Assembly: GCF_012849215.1 (NCBI RefSeq) | Contig: NZ_CP051682.1 | Coordinates: 1,550,001 to 1,614,000, forward strand | From: Mucilaginibacter robiniae | GTDB lineage: Bacteria > Bacteroidota > Bacteroidia > Sphingobacteriales > Sphingobacteriaceae | DNA length: 64,000 bases | Direction of reading: 5' to 3' | Part shown: piece by piece, positions 7,694 through 16,320 of the stretch | Position numbering within the stretch: position 1 is the stretch's first letter | Layout of the letters: every line of letters starts with the position of its first letter | Program-made: the position numbers and the translations under genes | Notes under the pieces: model-generated | Seen by the model: only the letters and a program-made list of their open reading frames with translations | Told to the model about the DNA's origin: nothing | The model's database searches: none

Positions 7694-10525
7694 GTGTCGG
7701 TTTTGAATTCAAGCTACTCTACACTCAAAAGCTATATAAAACATCTGTTAGCAGGCAGTCTGCTGCTGATACTGGCCAGTTGCTCTTTACAAAATAAGAG
7801 CGCTATCAACCGTAATCTGCAAAACTTAACAGCTCATTATAATATCCTATTTAATGCCAATGAGCTATTGCGTCAAAAGCAGGAAATTTATGCGGCTAGC
7901 TTTATTGATGCATACGACCGTATCCTGCCGGTTTACCAAGATACAATTGCACGTGGAGAAGGTACAGTTACTGATAAGGAACTGGATGCGGTAGTGGTAA
8001 AAGCTAACACCATTATAGCCAACAAGGAGCAAAGCCATTATGTAGGTGATGCTTACTTGTTATTGGCTAAATCAGCCTACCTGTATGGTAATTATTATAA
8101 CGCTACCGAGTTTTGCAGCTACGTAGTACGCTCCTACCCGCAACAAACCGATTTGTTACAGGAAGCCCGATCATGGCAAATTCGGTCGCTGCTGTATTTA
8201 CAATTGCTGCCCCAAGCCGGGCATGTACTCGACACCGCAATGCTGGATGTTACGCCTAAAAGTAAAAACGCAGCATTAATTTATGCAGCCGGTTTGCAGT
8301 ATTATATTAATATACGAGAATACCCTCAGGCAGAAGAACTAGCCTTAAAAGCAATTGCAGCCACTCACCAAACCTTACAGCGCCGCCGGTGGACGTTCAT
8401 TCTGGCCCAGTTACAGGAACTGAATGGCAAACCTGCCGAAGCCTACAATAGCTATACGCATATTGTGAACAGCAACGCAGCTTTCGAGATGGCCTTCAAT
8501 GCTGATATTGACCGCATTCGGATTGAAGATAATCAGAATGGCCGTCATTTAAGCCGTGCCGATCGCTTGCGCAGCTTACTACGCAATGAAAACAACCGGG
8601 AGTTTACCGATCAGATTTACTACCAACTAGCCGAACTGGACTTAAGTAACAACAAGGTGGATGATGCTATTAAGAACTATCATCTATCAATAAAGAACAG
8701 TCTGAAAAATCAAACCCAGAAAGGATTAACCTATTTGCGTTTGGCTGATATCAGCTTTAAAAACAAAGCCGACTATGTGCAGGCCAAAAACTATTATGAT
8801 AGTACCCTGCTTAACTTGCCTCCTAACTATCCGGGTTATGCCACCATTCGTAAAAAAGCGGATAACCTGCAATTACTGGCAGATCGATTACACTTGATAG
8901 CTCATGAAGATACCTTGCAAGCGCTGGCTACCCTGAATGAAACTGATCGGAATAAACGTATTGAAGAGATTGTGCAATTGAAATTGCAGCAGCAAACGGC
9001 AGGCGCCAACAGTAACAATCCTTTCACTAACACCGGCAACGTACAATTACAAGGCAACGGTGCACCTGCTGGCACCCCAACAGCCAATGGGAATAGTACT
9101 AACAGTACTTTTTATTTTTATAACACAGCTGCCATTAGCCAAGGGTTTAATGATTTTAAGCGCAAGTGGGGCAACCGCCGGCTGGAAGATAACTGGCGCC
9201 GCAGTGTACGCTCGAACAGCGATCAGACTATTAACACCTTAAACACTACGCAAAATGTTGCGCCTAGTGTACTCCCTGCCGATCTGCAAAAAAATGCTAC
9301 CCAAGTAGCTGCCGATAATTATCGGCAAAGCTTATTGCAAAGTATCCCGCTTACGCCTGCTCAAAAAATACAGTCAGACTTACGCGTGTATAATGCTTAC
9401 TTAGATATCGCCAACTTTTACCGTGATGTATTGAATGATAAGCCTGAGGCTATCCGCATTTATGAATTGCTGCTAGGCCGCTTTCCAGACGATCCTAACC
9501 GGCCGGCTATTTATTATAATCTGTACCGCCTGTATGCTGATGCACAACCTGGCAAAGCCGATGAGTATAAAAAAATATTATTGGACAAATACGCCAGCAC
9601 CCCTTTTGCTAAAGTAATTACCGACCCTGACTATGCCCGCCACCTGGATGATCAGGATACTGAGCTGAACGCCTTATACAATCAGGTATATGATTTGTAT
9701 GCACACCGGCAGTACGCACAGGTAATTACCCGCAGCGATGAATTACTAAAAATGTACCCGACTAGTAAACTAGCGGCTCAAATTGCTTACCTCCGCGCCC
9801 TGGCTGCCGGTCATAACGAGAAGCTGCAACCTTTTAAAGATGAGTTGCTGCAACTTACAACCAAATACCCTAACGACCGACTTATTACGCCGTTAGTAGT
9901 ACAACACCTGAATTACATTAACGATAACCAGGCTGAAATGGCTACCCGTTCTGTAGTATTGGTAGATACTGATCCTGATACTATGCCGTTTATACCGGCA
10001 CCGGTAATACAAAAGTCCACTAAGCAGCAGTTGGCGGCTGCACAGCCACAAGCTAAACCTGCCGCTCCGGTAAAAGCAACACCGGCAACTACGCCAGCTG
10101 TAGCCAAAACAGCGCCTGCTCCTACCAGCACACCAACTCCGCAGCCGGTTGAACCGCCTTCTATTTTTAATTTACGCGATAGTACGAACTACTTCTTTGT
10201 GATTAATGTAAGCACCGGAACAGTCAATTTATCCTCATCCCGGTTTGGTGTAGGGCAGTTTAACCGTACCAATTATCAGGGAGCCAACATTCAGCATCAG
10301 CTTAAACCCGTAGGTGAAAACAACCAGATGATTTACGTGGGTAGATTTTCGAGCCTGAATGATGCTAAATTTTATGCGCGCACTATTGTACCTTTGCTGC
10401 CGCAAATTATGAAAGTGCCGGCCGCCCAGTACAGCTTTTTTATTGTTACACAAGCCAACCTGGATAAAATAACCGACCGGAAGACGTTAGATAGTTATAT
10501 TGACTATTATCAAAAACATTATTAA
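7694..10525 (+). CDS. porW: Type IX secretion/gliding TPR lipoprotein PorW/SprE
   Basis: A 943-residue outer-envelope lipoprotein: hydrophobic signal ending in the lipobox LASC (Cys30), then SLQNKSAINRNLQNLTAHYN and ILFNANELLRQ, which is the characteristic opening of the SprE/PorW family. Many TPR-like helical repeats follow (about 110-420 and 560-720), then a low-complexity Pro/Ala/Thr linker (~775-830) and a conserved-looking C-terminal domain. SprE/PorW is needed for type IX secretion and gliding and is thought to link the periplasmic motor to the outer-membrane translocon. The start is GTG (7694) or TTG (7703); no ATG precedes the signal. Only 3 bases separate it from the PBP gene downstream. 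Confidence 0.8.
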   Translation: MSVLNSSYSTLKSYIKHLLAGSLLLILASCSLQNKSAINRNLQNLTAHYNILFNANELLRQKQEIYAASFIDAYDRILPVYQDTIARGEGTVTDKELDAVVVKANTIIANKEQSHYVGDAYLLLAKSAYLYGNYYNATEFCSYVVRSYPQQTDLLQEARSWQIRSLLYLQLLPQAGHVLDTAMLDVTPKSKNAALIYAAGLQYYINIREYPQAEELALKAIAATHQTLQRRRWTFILAQLQELNGKPAEAYNSYTHIVNSNAAFEMAFNADIDRIRIEDNQNGRHLSRADRLRSLLRNENNREFTDQIYYQLAELDLSNNKVDDAIKNYHLSIKNSLKNQTQKGLTYLRLADISFKNKADYVQAKNYYDSTLLNLPPNYPGYATIRKKADNLQLLADRLHLIAHEDTLQALATLNETDRNKRIEEIVQLKLQQQTAGANSNNPFTNTGNVQLQGNGAPAGTPTANGNSTNSTFYFYNTAAISQGFNDFKRKWGNRRLEDNWRRSVRSNSDQTINTLNTTQNVAPSVLPADLQKNATQVAADNYRQSLLQSIPLTPAQKIQSDLRVYNAYLDIANFYRDVLNDKPEAIRIYELLLGRFPDDPNRPAIYYNLYRLYADAQPGKADEYKKILLDKYASTPFAKVITDPDYARHLDDQDTELNALYNQVYDLYAHRQYAQVITRSDELLKMYPTSKLAAQIAYLRALAAGHNEKLQPFKDELLQLTTKYPNDRLITPLVVQHLNYINDNQAEMATRSVVLVDTDPDTMPFIPAPVIQKSTKQQLAAAQPQAKPAAPVKATPATTPAVAKTAPAPTSTPTPQPVEPPSIFNLRDSTNYFFVINVSTGTVNLSSSRFGVGQFNRTNYQGANIQHQLKPVGENNQMIYVGRFSSLNDAKFYARTIVPLLPQIMKVPAAQYSFFIVTQANLDKITDRKTLDSYIDYYQKHY

Positions 10526-10528
10526 GAA

Positions 10529-12766
10529 ATGATATTTAAACTTGCTCCACAAGACATTAAAAGATACAACCGCACTGTATGGGGAATTATACTAGGCTGC
10601 TTAGCCTTTGTAGTACTAATGTTTGCGTTGGCAGCCTTCAATGTTTTCGGCCAGTTACCTTCTTTCCGCGATCTGGAAAATCCAAAAAGTGATCTGGCTT
10701 CCGAGGTATGGTCGTCAGATAAACAATTGTTGGGTACTTATTATGTACAAAACCGTTCAAACGTTAATTACAATCAAATATCGCCTAATGTAATTCATGC
10801 CTTAGTATCTACCGAAGATAACCGCTTTTATGAGCATTCAGGTATTGATTTTGGCCGCACCTTTACCATCATCTTATATAACCTAGCCGGTAAAAAGCAA
10901 GGGGGTAGTACTATTACACAGCAGTTAGCACTGAATTTATTTTCTGAACGTTCACACAATCCGCTTAAACGTATTATTCAAAAACTACAGGAATGGGTAA
11001 TTGCTGTACGTTTGGAGCGTAACTATACCAAAGAAGAAATTATAACCATGTACCTGAACACGGTTGATTTTGGTGCTTATAATACTTACGGCATTAAATC
11101 GGCTGCACGTACTTACTTTAGCACAACACCCGATAAATTAACGCCCGATCAGGCTGCTTTGCTGATCGGTATGGTAAACGGGCCTGGCATTTACTCGCCC
11201 ATTCGTCACCCGGATAATGCGCAAAATCGTCGTAATTTTGTGTTAAAGCGCATGGCTGATGAAGGATTTTTAACTGATGGGCAAGCGGAAGAATTTAAAC
11301 AAAAACCACTGGGTTTACGCTTTAACCCGATTGACCATAACGATGGTTTGGCTACCTACTTCAGGTCGGTACTGAAAAAAGATATTCAGCGCATTCTGGA
11401 TCAACAAAATATTAACAAAGCCGATGGCACTCCGTATGATCTGGATCGTGATGGTTTGCAGATTTACACTACCATCAACTATACTATGCAGCAATATGCT
11501 GAAGATGCACAACGCACCTACATGCGCGATTTGCAAGCCCAGTTCAACCAGCATTGGCACGGTCACAGCTTATGGAAAGAAATTCCAGAATTTCAAACTC
11601 TGTTAAATCAGGGCATGCAACGCTCCGACCGGTATAAAGCATTAAAGCTGCAAGGTAAATCGGACGATGAGATTAAAGAAGATTTCAACAATCCTGCCAG
11701 CATGACTTTATTTACCTGGCATGGCAACATTGATACAACGATGAAGCCTATTGATTCGATAGTGTACTGCAAAATGATTATGCGTAATGCGCTCATGAGC
11801 ATGGACCCTACCACCGGTTATGTAAAGGCTTGGGTGGGCGGTATCAACTTTGAGCATTTTAAATATGATCAGGTAAAAATGGGTACCCGCCAGGTAGGTT
11901 CAACTGCTAAGCCGTTTACCTATTCGGTAGCTATTGATAATGGCTACTCTCCTTGTATGCAGGTGAATAATGTACCTGATACCATTTATGGTTATGGTAA
12001 GCCTTGGTGCCCTGGCTCAGATCCATCAGAAACCGTACAGGGCATGATTACTTTACGCAAAGCTTTGGCACGTTCACAAAACTGGGTTACAGCTCACATC
12101 ATGAAAGAGGTAAAGCCTGAACCAGTAATGGATTTGATTAAGAAAATGGGAGTTACCTCAGCAGTTCCACCCTATCCAACCATTTGTTTGGGTGTATTTA
12201 ATGCTTCGGTTTATGACATGACTGGCGCTTACAGCGTTTTTGCCAATGGCGGCGTTTGGACAGAACCTATTTACCTGCTGCGCGTAACTGATAAAAACGG
12301 CAATATTTTGTACGATGGAAAACCTCGTGTAATACAAGCCATGAACGAGCAGACTGCTTATGTAATGACCTACATGCTGAAAGGTGTAATTGATGAAGGT
12401 ACTGGCTGGCGCATGCGCAGCAAATATGGTTTGCGTAACCCTATAGGTGGCAAAACAGGTACTACCCAAAACAACTCCGACGGTTGGTTTATCGGCATTA
12501 CACCACAGCTGGTTACCGGCATCTGGACCGGCTGTGAAGACCGTGCTTTGCACTTCCGTTCTACCCGTTTAGGCGAAGGTGCGAATACGGCATTGCCTAT
12601 TTTTGCGTTATACATGAAAAAGGTTTATGCCAATGCAGCCTTAGGTATTAAGCAGAATGTGGATTTTGCCAAGCCTAAAGGCGGCTTAAATGTAACGCTG
12701 GATTGCGGCGCTTACAGCCAGCAGCAGCAAGGCACTACGGAGGTGGATAACAAGCTTGGATTTTAA
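10529..12766 (+). CDS. Bifunctional penicillin-binding protein, PBP1A type
   Basis: A class A PBP that polymerises and cross-links peptidoglycan. After an N-terminal membrane anchor (about 15-40) comes a GT51 glycosyltransferase domain with the catalytic glutamate in STEDNRFYEHSGID and the motif GGSTITQQLALNLFSER. The transpeptidase domain has the acyl-serine Ser458 in GSTAKPF, the SxN motif SQN, and KTG in GGKTGTTQNNSDGW. The 745-residue length fits. It is almost certainly translated with porW (3-base gap). A strong 19-bp hairpin ends the unit at 12846-12891. Confidence 0.93.
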   Translation: MIFKLAPQDIKRYNRTVWGIILGCLAFVVLMFALAAFNVFGQLPSFRDLENPKSDLASEVWSSDKQLLGTYYVQNRSNVNYNQISPNVIHALVSTEDNRFYEHSGIDFGRTFTIILYNLAGKKQGGSTITQQLALNLFSERSHNPLKRIIQKLQEWVIAVRLERNYTKEEIITMYLNTVDFGAYNTYGIKSAARTYFSTTPDKLTPDQAALLIGMVNGPGIYSPIRHPDNAQNRRNFVLKRMADEGFLTDGQAEEFKQKPLGLRFNPIDHNDGLATYFRSVLKKDIQRILDQQNINKADGTPYDLDRDGLQIYTTINYTMQQYAEDAQRTYMRDLQAQFNQHWHGHSLWKEIPEFQTLLNQGMQRSDRYKALKLQGKSDDEIKEDFNNPASMTLFTWHGNIDTTMKPIDSIVYCKMIMRNALMSMDPTTGYVKAWVGGINFEHFKYDQVKMGTRQVGSTAKPFTYSVAIDNGYSPCMQVNNVPDTIYGYGKPWCPGSDPSETVQGMITLRKALARSQNWVTAHIMKEVKPEPVMDLIKKMGVTSAVPPYPTICLGVFNASVYDMTGAYSVFANGGVWTEPIYLLRVTDKNGNILYDGKPRVIQAMNEQTAYVMTYMLKGVIDEGTGWRMRSKYGLRNPIGGKTGTTQNNSDGWFIGITPQLVTGIWTGCEDRALHFRSTRLGEGANTALPIFALYMKKVYANAALGIKQNVDFAKPKGGLNVTLDCGAYSQQQQGTTEVDNKLGF

Positions 12767-12845
12767 ATTAGATAGATTTTTAAGTATCAGCAGTAATTAA
12801 ATTACGTACTGCTAAACTCATACGTATTTATCTATCATAAAAACT

Positions 12846-12891
12846 ACGTACCAAAGCATGGCTATAGTATAGTAGCCATGCTTTGGTACGT
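12846..12891. terminator. Perfect 19-bp inverted repeat, probable terminator
   Basis: Arms 12846-12864 and 12873-12891 are exact reverse complements around an 8-base AT loop. The + strand continues with only four T, so it is stronger in stem than in T-tract. It lies about 80 bases after the PBP stop. Confidence 0.7.
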
Positions 12892-13011
12892 TTTCACTCA
12901 CGCCTACTAAGGCTATTCCTCGTCCATCCACTTCAAACAAAACCTAACTATTTATCATTTATTAGTTTACAACTTTTTTATACTTCCCCATAACGGGGAA
13001 TGGGAAGCTAT

Positions 13012-14820
13012 ATGTTTGATTATCGGGAAGCATTAAAAAAAATTCCGCATAAACCGGGGGTTTACCAGTACTGGAATGAGCAAAATGAGCTGATTTACAT
13101 CGGCAAGGCTAAAGATTTGCGCAATCGGGTATCATCCTACTTTGTAAAAGACCACCAGGTAAGTTCAAAAACTAAAGTACTGGTATCTAAAATACGCAAC
13201 ATCACCTTTACTATTGTAGATACCGAGGTGGATGCCTGGCTGCTGGAAAACAGCTTGATAAAAAAGCATAAACCTAAATACAACGTGTTACTGAAAGATG
13301 ATAAAACCTATCCGTGGATTATCATCAAAAATGAGCACTTCCCACGTATATTCTGGACGCGGAACATTATACGCGATGGATCTAAGTATCTTGGTCCCTA
13401 CCCTTCGGTAAGTATGATGCATACCATTTTGGGGGTAATTCGTGAAACGTATGCGCTACGTACCTGTAACTTGGCCTTAACCCCCGCCAATATAGCGGCT
13501 GGCAAGTTTAAGGTTTGCCTGGAGTACCAACTAGGCAACTGCAAAGGCCCTTGCCAAAATTACCAGACCGAAGATGATTATGACCGCAGCATTGGTGAAA
13601 TACAGGATATTCTGAATGGTAAAATCAGCAATGTAATTAGAAACCTTAAAACTGATATGGAAGGTGCTGCCTCTAATCTGGATTTTGAGATGGCACATCG
13701 GCTAAAACGCAAATACGATTTACTGGAAAATTACCAGAGCAAATCAACTGTTGTGAACTCTTCCATTACCGATGTAGATGTTTTCAGTATTGCTTCCGAA
13801 GAAAAGCATGCCTTTGTAAACTACCTGAAGGTCATGAATGGTACCATCATCCAAACGCAAACGCTGGAGTTAAAAAAACGGATGGATGAATCGGATGCGG
13901 AACTGCTCTCTTTAGCGATATCTGAGTTCAGGAGCCGGTACAACAGTCAGTCGAAAGAGATTATTGTACCGTTCGATATTGAACTGGAAGATGCTCAAAT
14001 CAAATTCACCGTTCCAAAATTGGGTGAAAAGAAGAAACTATTGGATTTATCGCAAAAAAACGTACAGTTCTTTAAACGGGAAAAGATTGACCAGTATGAA
14101 AAGCTGAACCCGGAAGTAAAACAAGAGCGCTTGCTGACGCAAATGATGAAGGATTTGCGCATGAACCAGCTGCCGCATCATATTGAGTGTTTTGATAACT
14201 CGAACTTTCAAGGCAAGTACCCCGTATCTGCCATAGTGGTGTTTAAAGATGCTAAGCCTTCTAAAAAAGATTACCGCTTCTTTAATGTAAAAACGGTAGA
14301 AGGGCCTAACGACTTTGCTACAATGGAAGAAGCCGTTTTCCGCCGATACCGTCGCTTACTAGATGAAGAGCAGCCTTTACCTCAGCTTGTTATTATTGAC
14401 GGTGGCAAAGGCCAGCTTTCGGCTGCCCTGAAAAGTTTAAAGCTGCTGGGGATTGAAAAGCAGCTAACTGTTATAGGCATTGCTAAGCGCTTGGAAGAAC
14501 TGTATTATCCAGGCGATCAGTACCCGCTATACCTGGATAAAAAATCAGAAACATTGAAAATCATTCAGCAGTTGCGGGATGAGGCTCACCGCTTTGGTAT
14601 TACGGCTCACCGTAAAAAGCGTGATAAAGGCACGCTGGCAACCGAACTAGAACTAGTACCGGGTATAGGCCGTTTATCAGCCGAGAAGCTTTTAAAGTAC
14701 TTTAAATCGGTAAAGAAAATACGTGAAGCTACCTTAGATGAGTTACAAGAAGTAGTAAATTTAAAACAAGCTCAAGCTGTAATAGCCTACTTCAAAAGTG
14801 AAAATACATTGCCTGCTTAA
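13012..14820 (+). CDS. uvrC: UvrABC system protein C
   Basis: The nucleotide-excision-repair endonuclease that makes both incisions around a lesion bound by UvrB. From MFDYREALKKIPHKPGVYQY it is 602 residues: GIY-YIG nuclease (IYIGKAKDLRNRV), a four-cysteine segment (CNLALTP...KVCLEYQLGNCKGPC) of the kind that binds an iron-sulfur cluster, a UVR coiled region near residue 225, an RNase-H-like nuclease domain (HIECFDNSNFQGKYPVSA, VIIDGGKGQL) and C-terminal helix-hairpin-helix motifs (VPGIGRLSAEKLLKYF). I chose the ATG at 13012 over 13000 because GGGAAG precedes it by a normal distance and the family starts here. Confidence 0.96.
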   Translation: MFDYREALKKIPHKPGVYQYWNEQNELIYIGKAKDLRNRVSSYFVKDHQVSSKTKVLVSKIRNITFTIVDTEVDAWLLENSLIKKHKPKYNVLLKDDKTYPWIIIKNEHFPRIFWTRNIIRDGSKYLGPYPSVSMMHTILGVIRETYALRTCNLALTPANIAAGKFKVCLEYQLGNCKGPCQNYQTEDDYDRSIGEIQDILNGKISNVIRNLKTDMEGAASNLDFEMAHRLKRKYDLLENYQSKSTVVNSSITDVDVFSIASEEKHAFVNYLKVMNGTIIQTQTLELKKRMDESDAELLSLAISEFRSRYNSQSKEIIVPFDIELEDAQIKFTVPKLGEKKKLLDLSQKNVQFFKREKIDQYEKLNPEVKQERLLTQMMKDLRMNQLPHHIECFDNSNFQGKYPVSAIVVFKDAKPSKKDYRFFNVKTVEGPNDFATMEEAVFRRYRRLLDEEQPLPQLVIIDGGKGQLSAALKSLKLLGIEKQLTVIGIAKRLEELYYPGDQYPLYLDKKSETLKIIQQLRDEAHRFGITAHRKKRDKGTLATELELVPGIGRLSAEKLLKYFKSVKKIREATLDELQEVVNLKQAQAVIAYFKSENTLPA

Positions 14821-14848
14821 AGCTATACACAGCTTTTGCTAAAAATAT

Positions 14849-14883
14849 AAATAAGGCCACTCATTTTTGTGAGTGGCCTTATT
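14849..14883. terminator. Bidirectional terminator between uvrC and the BLUF-like gene
   Basis: AATAAGGCCACTCA pairs with TGAGTGGCCTTATT around a T-rich loop. It serves the convergent genes on both strands; the BLUF-like stop codon lies only a few bases away. Confidence 0.85.
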
Positions 14884-14885
14884 TA

Positions 14886-15320
14886 TTATTGTTCAAAACT
14901 ACTCAGAAAGTCAAGCAACGGATTAGCCTCCTGGAACTCATTACTCTGCAATACATCATCATCAAGTTGAAAAAAGGCCTTCAACTCTTTATGCTCTTCC
15001 AGATTAATACATTCAAAAGCAGTGTGCCAGTTATCAAACCGCCTGTTTTCAACAGGTGCTTCGCTAAGTACCCGCAGGGCACCATACCGGCCATCGTGCG
15101 TTATAGTATCTGATATTAAATCTACAGCTGGCTTAGGGCCTTCCAGTACTTGTATAAAGTGAGTTTCATCATGCGTACCAAACGCACCTTGCACACAAGC
15201 CAACACACCCGTTATATCCTGTTCTTCAATAAGTGTTTTTGATTGGTTTAACAGTTGGGTTAGCTCATCTTGAGGCAAAGAATGCTGAGCCTTACTTATA
15301 AAGATTCTATAAAAATACAT
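14886..15320 (-). CDS. Degenerate BLUF-like domain protein
   Basis: A 144-residue protein that aligns by eye with BLUF blue-light sensor domains: N-terminal FYRIFISKAQ, then ITGVLACVQGAF, then FIQVLEGPKPAVDLI with the conserved Gln, and RRFDNWHTAFE near residue 105. The photochemical Tyr (Tyr8 in PixD-type domains) is Ile8 here, and the flavin-binding Asn pair before GITG is replaced by EEQD. It therefore probably does not perform the normal photocycle, and flavin binding is uncertain. The C-terminal ~35 residues are acidic. A helix-turn-helix gene lies upstream on the same strand, 87 bases away. A 9-bp inverted repeat abuts the start. Confidence 0.7.
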   Translation of the reverse strand: MYFYRIFISKAQHSLPQDELTQLLNQSKTLIEEQDITGVLACVQGAFGTHDETHFIQVLEGPKPAVDLISDTITHDGRYGALRVLSEAPVENRRFDNWHTAFECINLEEHKELKAFFQLDDDVLQSNEFQEANPLLDFLSSFEQ

Positions 15321-15358
15321 GTAGATATCAGGTGTTGGATAATTGCGAAATATCTACA
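15320..15358. promoter_or_regulatory. 9-bp inverted repeat at the BLUF-like start, candidate operator
   Basis: TGTAGATAT (15320-15328) and ATATCTACA (15350-15358) are perfect inverted copies with 21 bases between, placed directly at and before the start codon. The spacing of about three helical turns centre-to-centre suits a dimeric DNA-binding protein. The binding protein is unknown. Confidence 0.4.
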
Positions 15359-15407
15359 ATAATAAGTTTTATAGTTTTAATTATATAATATTTCTTATAG
15401 CAATAAG

Positions 15408-15761
15408 TTAAGATAACTTCTTAACCAACAAGTCGTTGTATTTTTCCAGCAAACTAATGTACTTATCTTTCCATGATATTTCTGCAGGAGTCTCTCCATT
15501 AGCTTCACCATCTTTATGAATTGCCTTTGCCGCTCCATCTTTTGCAAACGTTTCTGGTGAAAACAACTCCGGAAATTCGTTTGAAAAATCATATTTAAGT
15601 ACCTCACCCATACGGGATATTACTTCCGCTTTTAATCTTCTTTGCTCGAACCAGTTGTAAATTGATCTTCGGTTTACATTCATCATTTGTGCAAGCTCAC
15701 TAATGCTGTAGCCATTACGTCTGATTACCTTTTCAATTACCTGTCCATAATGTTTCTCCAT
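15408..15761 (-). CDS. Helix-turn-helix DNA-binding protein
   Basis: A 117-residue protein. Residues ~8-45 (VIRRNGYSISELAQMMNVN then RRSIYNWFEQRR) form a Cro/CI- or transposase-like helix-turn-helix, with SISELAQMMNV as helix 2 and the turn, and RRSIYNWF as the recognition helix. The C-terminal half is acidic, then ends in a short amphipathic helix (KDKYISLLEKYNDLLVKKL) that looks like a dimerisation coiled coil. No further domain is seen. It lies upstream of the BLUF-like gene and may regulate it or itself. The upstream 500 bp are non-coding. Confidence 0.75.
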   Translation of the reverse strand: MEKHYGQVIEKVIRRNGYSISELAQMMNVNRRSIYNWFEQRRLKAEVISRMGEVLKYDFSNEFPELFSPETFAKDGAAKAIHKDGEANGETPAEISWKDKYISLLEKYNDLLVKKLS

Positions 15762-16261
15762 AACAATCTCTTAACTTTATAAGCAGACTAAGAATTATAC
15801 ACTCCTTATTTAATATATATTTTACAACTTAGTCACACTAATTTGATAACCTGCTATGCCATTCTTTAACAAGCAAACGCAGCTATCCAGCTTAATAGTC
15901 AAATTTTAAAATCAGGTACACAGGGCCTGTTTTATCAGCTACATTATATGATACACACTAACCAGATCGGGACTAACTATTAACCGTGTAACAACGGCTA
16001 AGCAAAGCGGGGTTCGGCAAATACATTGCATGATCATGTAACAAGTGCTTAGGCTATTCGAATATAAAAAATATATGATAATAAGAAGCTAATTTTACAA
16101 ATATTTACCTTCTTCGCCTATTTCCTTTAGCATTAAGCAAAACTTATGCTGCGGGTACCTCAATACATCATTAATCAACTATATCATAGTAAAAGAAATT
16201 ACCCGTGTATTAGTTTGGGTACAACCGATAAAAAAACTATTCCTATAAGGTTTATAGACAT
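15762..16261. other. Non-coding AT-rich stretch
   Basis: About 500 bases with no supportable gene, tRNA or mobile element. It contains an inverted pair GACTAAG/CTTAGTC (15786-15792, 15828-15834) just upstream of the helix-turn-helix gene, a palindrome ACAGGGCCTGT near 15927, and a weak hairpin AGCATTAAG/CTTATGCT near 16131-16151. An open frame entering at 16146 runs antisense to gldN and shows no protein-like pattern. Confidence 0.6.
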
Positions 16262-16296
16262 AAAAAATCCCCGGCTTTTAGGCCAAGGATTTTTTT
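16262..16296 (-). terminator. Terminator after gldN
   Basis: AAAAAATCC and GGATTTTTT flank an inner GGC/GCC pair with a small internal mismatch. It lies about 25 bases beyond the gldN stop, T-rich on the minus strand. Confidence 0.75.
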
Positions 16297-16320
16297 ATAA
16301 TGGTGATGGTGCTTATTGGA

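Noticed and set aside
12984-13000. TTCCCC/GGGGAA hairpin before uvrC
   Set aside because: Only six base pairs with a five-base loop; considered as a translation-control hairpin but too weak to claim.
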